NCBI GenBank assembly: GCA_026645575.1
Contig: JAPKMW010000101.1
Span: forward strand, 1-42,993
Reading direction: 5' to 3'
Source: Caldilineaceae bacterium
GTDB taxonomy: Bacteria; Chloroflexota; Anaerolineae; Caldilineales; Caldilineaceae
Length of the DNA: 42,993 nucleotides
Positions 24,598 to 31,191 of this stretch are shown here, in pieces; positions within the stretch are counted from its first letter, which is position 1, and each line of letters starts with the position of its first letter. Under the pieces are notes generated by a model. It was given only the letters and a program-made list of their open reading frames with translations, was not told where the DNA came from and made no database searches. The translations under genes and the position numbers were made by a program.

Positions 24598-27500
24598 ATG
24601 CGTCTTGCCTTAACCCTATTGGGCACGCCGGAAGTTCGGCAGCGCGGTCAGGTCGTGACCGGCTTCCGCTCCAGCAAAGCACAGGCGTTGCTCTACTATC
24701 TCACTGTCACGGGCCGGCCCCATACACGCCCGACGCTGGCCGGCCTCTTCTGGGGCGACCAACCCGAAACGGCGGCGCGCACCAGCCTGAGCAAATGTCT
24801 CTCCAACCTGCGCGACTTGGTCGGTGACGCTGTGCTGGTAGACAGGCAGACAGTCGCCTTTAACCGAAATCTGCCCTATTACCTGGATATTGAAGGTTTT
24901 CTGGCTGGCATTGGTCAGCCACCCACGCCGGAGACGCTCCCTACTTGGCAAGCCGCCCTGACGCTCTACCGAGGCGATTTTTTGGAGGGCTTCTATGTGC
25001 GCGATGCGCCCGACTTTGAACAGTGGGTGCTGGTACAGCGCGTCCACTACCGCGAAGCAGTGATTAACGGGTTGCACACCCTGGCGAATTGGCATGAGCA
25101 AGGAGGCGATCTCCTCCAAGCCATCACCCACACCCGCCGCCTGTTGACTCTGGAACCGTGGCGCGAAGAGGCCCACCGCCAGTTGATGATACGACTAGCG
25201 CGCAGCGGTCAACGGGCAGCGGCGCTGGCGCAGTTTGAAACGTGTCGGCGTATCTTGGAGGAGGAGCTGGCGGTCGAGCCAGATGCCGAAACGGTAGCGC
25301 TGGTGGAAGCGATCCGAAGTGGGGAGTTTGACAAGGTGACTGGGTCAGGTGCCCAACCTGGGCGCGGTGACAAGGTGAATGCCATGCAGGATAGACATCC
25401 TGTCACCCTGTCACCCCTTCACCCTGTCTCTTCCACGCTGCCGCTCCCACCCACGCCGCTGATTGGACGTGAACGCGAACTGGCCGAATTGAGCGAATTG
25501 ATCAGCAACCCACTGTGTCGGTTGATTACGATCACTGGGCCTGGTGGCATGGGCAAGACGCGCCTGGCGTTGGCCGTGGCAACAAACTTGACAACCACTT
25601 TTGCGCAGGGAGCAATCTTTGTACCGTTGGCGGCGATCAGCAATCCTGATCTGCTGGCGACAGCAATCTTGCAGGCGTTGGCACAGCCATTGCAGCCCAC
25701 GGTAGAGCCATCGAGTCAATTACTGGGCTATCTACACACCAGGCAACTGCTGCTGGTGTTGGATAATTACGAGCAACTACTACCGAACATCACGTTGTTG
25801 TTGGATCTGTTGGCGCAAGCCAGTGGCGTGAAACTACTGGTGACATCGCGTGAGCGGCTGGGGCTGCAAGCGGAGCAGCTTTTCCCGTTGACCGGGCTAG
25901 ACTATGCCTTGCCCGATGCGATTAGGCTGTTGACAGAACCGGCCGCGACCCAACTCTTTTTGCAGCGCGTGCGCCAACTCAAACCAAGCTTTACGCCAGA
26001 CGCGGTCGAGCGCGCCCACATTGCCGCCATCTGCCAAATCAGCGAGGGCTTACCGTTGGCGCTAGAGTTGGCGGCGGGTGCGATCCGTACCCAATCGGTG
26101 AGCGCAATCGCCATGGCATTGGCCGCCAGTCAGCCCTTGCCCAGCTTGCACCTGCGCGATCGGCCGACGCGCCATACCTCGATGCAGGCGGTTTTTGCCC
26201 ATTCCTGGCGCTTGCTCACCCCGCAGGAACAAAGGTGTCTGGCGTCTCTCTCGGTCTTTGGCGGTGGTTTTACGCTAGCCGCAGCCGAACAAGTGGCCGC
26301 TGTCACCATCGAGATCCTGGCCGGGTTGATCGATAAGTCGTTGGTGCGCTCACAAATGGGGGATCGCTTTGATCTGCACGAGTTGTTGCGCCAGTTTGCG
26401 GCTGCCCAGCTACAGGAGCAAGGCGAAGCTAACCAGATATACTGGCGTCATCTGCGTTATTACCTCAGCTTGGCAGAGACATTGGCGCAAAAGATGGGCG
26501 ACCCACCACGCACGGAGACATTGCAGGAGTACGATTGCGAACATGCTAACTTTCGCGCTGCGCTGCAGTGGGGCTTTGCCTCACCTACTGTTTTCCCGGC
26601 GGTTGCACGCAGTATCGCCTGGCTGACAGTACATCTGGTGCGCTTTTGGGAATTGCGCCACTATGAGCGCGAAGGGCGTGAATGGTTGCACAAAGCCTTG
26701 GCGCTCCAACCAACGTCGGCCACGCTGTCGGCAGCAATGGATGAGCAAGCGCAGCAAGAGGAGTTGGCGCTACAGGCGGCGTTGCACTTCTGTGCTGGTT
26801 CCCTGGCTTTGGAGCCAAAGGTAGCACAGCCTTTATTGGAGCAGAGTCTGGCTGAATACTTGCGGTTGGGCGATTTGCGTGCGCTGGCGAAGAACTACTA
26901 TCTGCTGGCCACAACCGTCATGGAACGCGGCGATAATGCACGTGCTGAAGCGTTGTATACCGAAAGTCTGGCCTGTGCGCGTCGTCTGGCCGATCCCTGG
27001 TTGGAGGCGAACGTACTGTTTCGCTTGGCTAGCTTGTTAGCGGAAGAAGGTAAGCTGCAACAGGCAACGGCCATGGCAGAAGCGAGCAGAGAACTGTTCC
27101 AGCGTCTCCAGGATCAGCGCGGTTTGGTCAGCGCGCAAATCACCCTGGCGCACTGTCACCTGGCGCAAGGGAATTATGCGTTGACCAGCGCTCTGCTGGA
27201 AGAAGTACACGAACTTACTCTTCGCCAAAACCCCAATTTCAAAGGTGGGCCATGGACATTTCGGGTATTGGGCCTGTCAGAGCAGATGCAGGGCCACTAT
27301 ACCAAAGCAACCGACTATTACCGCCGCAGCCTGGTCTTACGCCTGGAACAAGAGGAGATGGGGGGCGTGGCCTGGGCGTTAGAAGGGCTGGTGGAGGTGG
27401 CGGCGGCTACGGGAGAGCCGATCCGCGCGGCACACCTGGCGGGCGCGGCCGCACGGTTGCGCCAAGAGATCGGCTCCACTATTTCTGCTGACGATCTGGT

Positions 27501-27684
27501 GCGTTATGAACCGGCACTTGCCACTGTGCAGGCTGCTTTGGGCGAGTACCGCTTTCAGACAGCCTGGGCAGGCGGTGCGGCGCTCACAGTGGCGCAGATC
27601 GTGGACTATGCGCTGCCACTACCTGCACCAGACGGCGACCTACCCCCTGTCCTTGTGCCGCAGGGTGGACATAAAGGGCGCTGA
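24598..27684 (+). CDS. BTAD / NB-ARC / TPR transcriptional regulator 3
   Basis: 1028 residues from ATG 24598, where homology with regulators 1 and 2 begins. The winged helix and BTAD half are nearly identical to the other copies. The P-loop is GPGGMGKTR (~313) and the Walker-B-like motif LLVLDNYEQLLP. After the P-loop it diverges strongly (IFVPLAAISNPDLLATAILQAL, a different TPR array), so its signal should differ. The natural end is near QIVDYAL, as in the other copies; the last ~20 residues (PAPDGDLPPVLVPQGGHKGR) are read from the antisense strand of a truncated GNAT gene, which marks a recombination junction. It is divergent from the MNSK-PAP2 unit. Confidence 0.9.
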   Translation: MRLALTLLGTPEVRQRGQVVTGFRSSKAQALLYYLTVTGRPHTRPTLAGLFWGDQPETAARTSLSKCLSNLRDLVGDAVLVDRQTVAFNRNLPYYLDIEGFLAGIGQPPTPETLPTWQAALTLYRGDFLEGFYVRDAPDFEQWVLVQRVHYREAVINGLHTLANWHEQGGDLLQAITHTRRLLTLEPWREEAHRQLMIRLARSGQRAAALAQFETCRRILEEELAVEPDAETVALVEAIRSGEFDKVTGSGAQPGRGDKVNAMQDRHPVTLSPLHPVSSTLPLPPTPLIGRERELAELSELISNPLCRLITITGPGGMGKTRLALAVATNLTTTFAQGAIFVPLAAISNPDLLATAILQALAQPLQPTVEPSSQLLGYLHTRQLLLVLDNYEQLLPNITLLLDLLAQASGVKLLVTSRERLGLQAEQLFPLTGLDYALPDAIRLLTEPAATQLFLQRVRQLKPSFTPDAVERAHIAAICQISEGLPLALELAAGAIRTQSVSAIAMALAASQPLPSLHLRDRPTRHTSMQAVFAHSWRLLTPQEQRCLASLSVFGGGFTLAAAEQVAAVTIEILAGLIDKSLVRSQMGDRFDLHELLRQFAAAQLQEQGEANQIYWRHLRYYLSLAETLAQKMGDPPRTETLQEYDCEHANFRAALQWGFASPTVFPAVARSIAWLTVHLVRFWELRHYEREGREWLHKALALQPTSATLSAAMDEQAQQEELALQAALHFCAGSLALEPKVAQPLLEQSLAEYLRLGDLRALAKNYYLLATTVMERGDNARAEALYTESLACARRLADPWLEANVLFRLASLLAEEGKLQQATAMAEASRELFQRLQDQRGLVSAQITLAHCHLAQGNYALTSALLEEVHELTLRQNPNFKGGPWTFRVLGLSEQMQGHYTKATDYYRRSLVLRLEQEEMGGVAWALEGLVEVAAATGEPIRAAHLAGAAARLRQEIGSTISADDLVRYEPALATVQAALGEYRFQTAWAGGAALTVAQIVDYALPLPAPDGDLPPVLVPQGGHKGR

Positions 27685-27976
27685 CTTCGGCCGCGTTGGG
27701 CAGTAGATCCAGCTCGGCTGGACAGCCGACAGCCACGCCAACCACTTCGCCTTCATCACGGACAGCTACATAGACGCACTCTTGGGTATTGCTGCCATCC
27801 GCAATTTCCGCCAAAAATCTACGCCAATTGCGCTCGGAGTCGGCGTAGCTCCAATCCTCACGTCGCCGTTGCCATTGTTCGTCTGGCACTTGTCCCCAGT
27901 GGGCGGCGAGCCAGGTGTCTACCATCACTTGCGCCATGCTGGGGGCATCCGTCATCGTTGCAGATCGAATGATCAT
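27584..27976 (-). pseudogene. GNAT-family acetyltransferase truncated by regulator 3
   Basis: 130 residues. A normal start (MIIRSATMTDAPSMAQVMVDTWLAA, with GGAGAGG upstream) leads into the CoA-binding motif VSALYVHPAAQGQGVGRRL. It then runs into unrelated sequence (VVAAHSPRSAPL) and stops at 27584 inside regulator 3. The last third of the GNAT fold is missing. The 3' 101 bases overlap regulator 3 antisense. It may still be expressed but is probably inactive. Confidence 0.75.
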
Positions 27977-28061
27977 ATTGCCTCTCCTTTTATAAATGTC
28001 TGGATCAATTAGAAATTCTACCTGATTATAACTTTGACTTTGTTTGAACTATCAGGCATGA

Positions 28062-28091
28062 TTAATTTTGACATTTCAATGTCAAAATTAA
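28062..28091. promoter_or_regulatory. perfect palindrome upstream of the DUF4143 ATPase gene, candidate operator
   Basis: TTAATTTTGACATT (28062-28075), two bases, then its exact complement (28078-28091). A further half-site TGTCAAAATT lies ~20 bases downstream (from about 28112). The AT-rich palindrome sits just before the ATPase start, in the divergent region with the GNAT remnant. It could be an operator for an unlinked repressor. Confidence 0.6.
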
Positions 28092-28137
28092 CTAAAATAG
28101 AGACAATGTGTTGTCAAAATTCTGGAAACGATTGTTT

Positions 28138-29274
28138 ATGATCAGACGGTTGCTCCAATCTCAACTTGAGCATTATCTCTTCCGCGGTCGCACCCTTGTC
28201 CTCTATGGTGCGCGGCGGGTAGGTAAAACAACTTTGGTCAAACAACTCCTAGCGACCCACGCAGACAAACGCACGCGCTATCTCAATTGCGATCTGCTCT
28301 CGGTACGGCGCGCGCTGGAAGTGGAAGAGGCCGCCACGCTCAAAGCATTTTTGGGCGACCAGGATCTGATTGTACTGGATGAAGCACAGCAGATCCCAAA
28401 CATTGGCCGCATTCTCAAAATCCTGGTGGATGAGTTCCCTGCCATGCAAACGATTGCCACTGGCTCCTCTTCCTTTACCTTGGTCAATCAGGCGGCGGAA
28501 CCATTGACGGGGCGCATGTATCGCTTTGAACTCTATCCACTAGCTTTGCAGGAATTGGCCGGTGATCAGGGCTATAGCGCCGTTGAACCACGTCTCGACT
28601 TTTTGTTGCGCTTTGGCGCCTATCCATCAATTGTTGATCTTTCCGAACAGGAAGCGCGCATTGAACTAGACGAATTGGTCTCGAACTATCTCTACCGTGA
28701 CGCGCTGCTCTTTGTCGGCATGGGCAAATCGACCGTTTTGATCAAATTGCTCGAATTGTTGGCCCGCCAGATTGGTCAGGAAATTTCATACCAAGAGATT
28801 GGTCAGGCGTTAGGGATTGACCGACGCACGGTGATTCAATATATCGATCTGCTTGAACAATGTTTTGTCCTCTTTCGGCTGGGCGCCTTTAGCCGTAATC
28901 TGCGCAAAGAAGTGGCAAAATCAGTCAAAATCTATTTCTATGACCTGGGCGTCCGCAACAGCCTCATTCAGAATTTTGCCCCGCTTGCGCTGCGCAACGA
29001 TATAGGCGCCTTGTGGGAAAATTTCTGTATTGTCGAACGGATGAAATACCTGCGCTATCGCCAACAATTTGCCAATCAATATTTCTGGCGCACCTACGAC
29101 CAAAAAGAGATCGATTACCTGGAAGAGGCGGATGGCCTTCTCCGCGGCTATGAATTCAAGTGGAATGCGGCGGCCAAGGCCAAAGAACCAACTGATTTTC
29201 TCCAGGCTTACCCCGGCAGCACCGTGGAACGCATCGATCGCAGCAATTACTGGCGATTTTTGTTGGCGTCTTGA
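28138..29274 (+). CDS. AAA-type ATPase with C-terminal DUF4143 domain
   Basis: 378 residues from ATG 28138 (MIRRLLQSQLEHYLF). The ATG at 28108 is possible but its product starts with a non-family segment. Walker A YGARRVGKTT near residue 30, Walker B LIVLDEAQQ, a sensor TGSSSF, then a winged-helix segment (ISYQEIGQALGIDRRTVIQYIDLLEQ) and the DUF4143 nuclease-like end (WRTYDQKEIDYLEE, YEFKWN), which resembles the PD-(D/E)xK core. The family is widespread in Chloroflexota, Bacteroidota and archaea, with unknown role. Confidence 0.9.
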   Translation: MIRRLLQSQLEHYLFRGRTLVLYGARRVGKTTLVKQLLATHADKRTRYLNCDLLSVRRALEVEEAATLKAFLGDQDLIVLDEAQQIPNIGRILKILVDEFPAMQTIATGSSSFTLVNQAAEPLTGRMYRFELYPLALQELAGDQGYSAVEPRLDFLLRFGAYPSIVDLSEQEARIELDELVSNYLYRDALLFVGMGKSTVLIKLLELLARQIGQEISYQEIGQALGIDRRTVIQYIDLLEQCFVLFRLGAFSRNLRKEVAKSVKIYFYDLGVRNSLIQNFAPLALRNDIGALWENFCIVERMKYLRYRQQFANQYFWRTYDQKEIDYLEEADGLLRGYEFKWNAAAKAKEPTDFLQAYPGSTVERIDRSNYWRFLLAS

Positions 29275-29314
29275 TTGTGTACCATGCTTGCTCCTCGTGA
29301 TGTGCCGGCTAGCG

Positions 29315-29396
29315 AAACTACAACAAATTGGGAAAAGAGCGAACTGATTGCGTTGCGTCCGTAGCCCTTCGCTCATCCCCAATTCGTTGTAGTTTT
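29315..29396. repeat. large imperfect inverted repeat downstream of the ATPase gene
   Basis: AAACTACAAC (29315-29324) and an AATTGGG segment pair with CCCAATT and GTTGTAGTTT (ending 29396). An AGAGCGAA/TTCGCTC inner stem continues the pairing. It lies between the ATPase (+) and the PAP2 remnant (-) and may terminate both transcripts or be a MITE-like relic. Confidence 0.6.
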
Positions 29397-29424
29397 AAGT
29401 CAAAGCGTTATCGACTCGCGGTGT

Positions 29425-29580
29425 CTAATCTTGCTGATCCCACGAAATCACCTTCGCTGCCACCTTCACGCCAATCTCCTTACGATCGACCGTATCATAC
29501 TGGAAGTGGATGCCGACCTGGATACGCAATTCATAGGTTTCAGCAGCGCATTCCAGCTTGGCGATAGTAGCACGACGCAA
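29425..29580 (-). pseudogene. C-terminal remnant of a PAP2-like lipoprotein
   Basis: The ~51 codons read leftward after the cupin gene's stop end ELRIQVGIHFQYDTV...GVKVAAKVISWDQQD. This aligns with the end of the two-domain PAP2 lipoprotein (ESRIWAGIHFRFEMP...GKQVAEKVIAWDQQD). No start is present. It shows that a PAP2 gene once occupied this unit and was mostly replaced by the cupin gene. Confidence 0.8.
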
Positions 29581-30438
29581 CTATTTACTGTGTCCTGCCA
29601 AGACTGTCTTGTAGAGTGTGGTCGGGCCAGGCGGTGCTTTATCGGTGCTGATACCTTCTTTAGTGGTAGAGAGTTTCTCCCCTTTGGGTAACAACGCCAA
29701 CGCCGAGACTGTGACCAGATCTTGTCCGGCATTGCCAATTTCAAGATATTCGCCTGGATTCTCAATGAAAGCTTCACCAGCTTTGTAGATCGTTTCTGCG
29801 CCTTGCGCATCGCGTACAGTCTGTTCACCGCTCAACACACTTACCAGCAACTCCACACCATGCGTGTGGGCAGGCGTCCAAGTGCCAGACGGAAAGTCAA
29901 CGACTAACTGCACCAGTTCAAATTCGCCCAGTGGTTCGGTCACTGGTAATACATGCTTGTAGACAGTCGTCGGACCAGGGGGTGCGTTGTCGGTGTTGAT
30001 GCCTTCTTTGGTGGTAGATAAAGCCTCCCCTTTGGGCAGCAAGGCCGCAGCAGAGACGGTGACTAGCTCCTGCCCAGCATTCCCAATCTCCAGGTACTCG
30101 CCCGGCGTTTCGGTGAAACTCTCGCCGGCTTTGTAGATTTTCTCGTTACCTTGCGCATCACGCACAGTTTGCTCGCCCTTGAGTACGGTTACGAGTAACA
30201 TACCGCCATGGGTGTGGGCTGGCGTCCAGGTGCCTGGTGGGAAATCCACAATCAACTGCACCAGTTCAAATTCACCGGTCAATTCCGCCACTGGGCTGGG
30301 GGCTGCTGCGGCGGCGTCTCCACTTGCTGGGGCGTCGGCGGGGGCAGCCGCTGGTGGCTGGATCGGCACACAAGCGGTCAACAAGATCGCAAACAACAGC
30401 ATGAAATACTGCATGAAATAGCGCGGGATCAACTTCAT
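29581..30438 (-). CDS. lipoprotein with two tandem cupin domains
   Basis: 285 residues. The lipoprotein signal (MKLIPRYF..., lipobox LTAC) starts with the same MKLIPR as the PAP2 lipoprotein. After an Ala/Pro-rich linker come two copies of a ~100-residue cupin unit (GEFELVQLIVDFPPGTWTPA and GEFELVQLVVDFPSGTWTPA), each with HTHG metal-type histidines and a GEQTVRDAQG strand. The two cupins are highly alike, so the duplication is recent. ATG 30436-30438 overlaps the stop of the upstream MNSK gene (ATGA), so translation is probably coupled. It may bind a metal or small ligand at the cell surface; enzymatic activity is unknown. Confidence 0.87.
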   Translation of the reverse strand: MKLIPRYFMQYFMLLFAILLTACVPIQPPAAAPADAPASGDAAAAAPSPVAELTGEFELVQLIVDFPPGTWTPAHTHGGMLLVTVLKGEQTVRDAQGNEKIYKAGESFTETPGEYLEIGNAGQELVTVSAAALLPKGEALSTTKEGINTDNAPPGPTTVYKHVLPVTEPLGEFELVQLVVDFPSGTWTPAHTHGVELLVSVLSGEQTVRDAQGAETIYKAGEAFIENPGEYLEIGNAGQDLVTVSALALLPKGEKLSTTKEGISTDKAPPGPTTLYKTVLAGHSK

Positions 30439-30674
30439 AACGCTGCTCCTTCTGCTCCATTGGTGTTGGTTGTCATACCATCAACTCCCTGACTAGCTAA
30501 AACAAACTCCTCTAATGCGGTCAACAAAGTCGTGGCGTCAGCGCAAAGCTGCTGCCGCCCCGTGCGCGGATCTTCCAGGCGAAAGCGCCAGATGATGCGC
30601 TCCGGCGGGCCACGATTTTGTTCCTGCCAGACGGTCAAAAGGTAGATGCGATAGTAGGGTGGTTTGCTGTTCAT
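30435..30674 (-). CDS. small conserved MNSK protein, copy 2 (leaderless, coupled to cupin gene)
   Basis: 79 residues. The first ~42 residues are almost identical to the protein at 24027-24245; the C terminus (LCADATTLLTALEEFVLASQG...) has diverged. ATG 30672-30674 lies six bases after the TATGCT box of operator copy D, so the mRNA should be leaderless. The stop TGA overlaps the cupin ATG by four bases. Conservation of start, spacing and reading frame in two loci supports a real gene. Confidence 0.78.
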   Translation of the reverse strand: MNSKPPYYRIYLLTVWQEQNRGPPERIIWRFRLEDPRTGRQQLCADATTLLTALEEFVLASQGVDGMTTNTNGAEGAAL

Positions 30675-30680
30675 GGGGGT

Positions 30681-30725
30681 AGCATAGCAGGCTGCCGGGA
30701 CGGATGCGCGACGAAATCGCGACGA
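30681..30725 (-). promoter_or_regulatory. SARP-like operator and -10 box, copy D (MNSK-cupin unit)
   Basis: Read leftward: TCGTCGCGATT (30715-30725), TCGTCGCGCAT (30704-30714), CCGTCCCGGCA (30693-30703), GCCTGC, TATGCT (30681-30686). Same 11-bp steps and 8-bp distance to the -10 box as copies A to C. No regulator gene is adjacent here. Confidence 0.8.
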
Positions 30726-30933
30726 ACTTTTCCAGAAAAAGTGAAAGCCATGCGTTGGCTTCAGCGTAGGCGTCACGCGCTTCCTTGGCCGTCATCGGCC
30801 GTGCGCAGGCCCGCCCGCCGCTGGCTAGCCGGCGATGGTGTGGTATACTAAACGCGGTGCTAACTTCGTTTGTGCCTGTGTGCAACAGAAATTAGCCGAA
30901 GGTGATTGAAGATTCTTAGATGGAGAGTAACGA

Positions 30934-31191
30934 ATGACTGTTTCGCACCGTGTCCCCCTGTCTGTCCTTGACCTCGCCATTGTCAGCGCCGGCGGCACCA
31001 GCGCCACCGCCTTGGCGGATACGACAACCCTGGCCCGTGAAGCGGAAGCCCTAGGGTATACCCGCTTCTGGGTGGCCGAGCATCACAACATGCCCACGGT
31101 GGCCAGCACGAATCCCGCTGTCCTCATTGCTCACCTGGCCGCGTCCACCAGCAAGATCAAAGTGGGGTCGGGCGGGGTGATGCTACCGAAC
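30934..31191 (+). pseudogene. luciferase-like (LLM) flavin monooxygenase, interrupted by the integrated element
   Basis: The first 86 residues (LSVLDLAIVSAGGTSATAL, LGYTRFWVAEHHNMP, VGSGGVMLPN) are the canonical N terminus of the LLM-class flavin-dependent oxidoreductases. Just after the conserved MLPN the sequence changes to RQNYRYLPTSAQYV and stops. The break coincides with the end of the serine recombinase gene, so it is the attachment junction. GGAGAG precedes the ATG and an extended -10 (TGGTATACT, ending 30848) lies upstream. The rest of the gene is expected beyond the element's other end, outside the window. Confidence 0.85.

Noticed and set aside
25380..25435. Repeated CCCTGTCACC units as a possible CRISPR or operator array
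   Set aside because: Short irregular repeats inside the coding linker of the regulators; no spacers of even size.
30538..30885. Leftward open frame overlapping operator D as a gene
   Set aside because: It only reads through the repeat and the MNSK gene in another frame; operator and promoter explain the region better.
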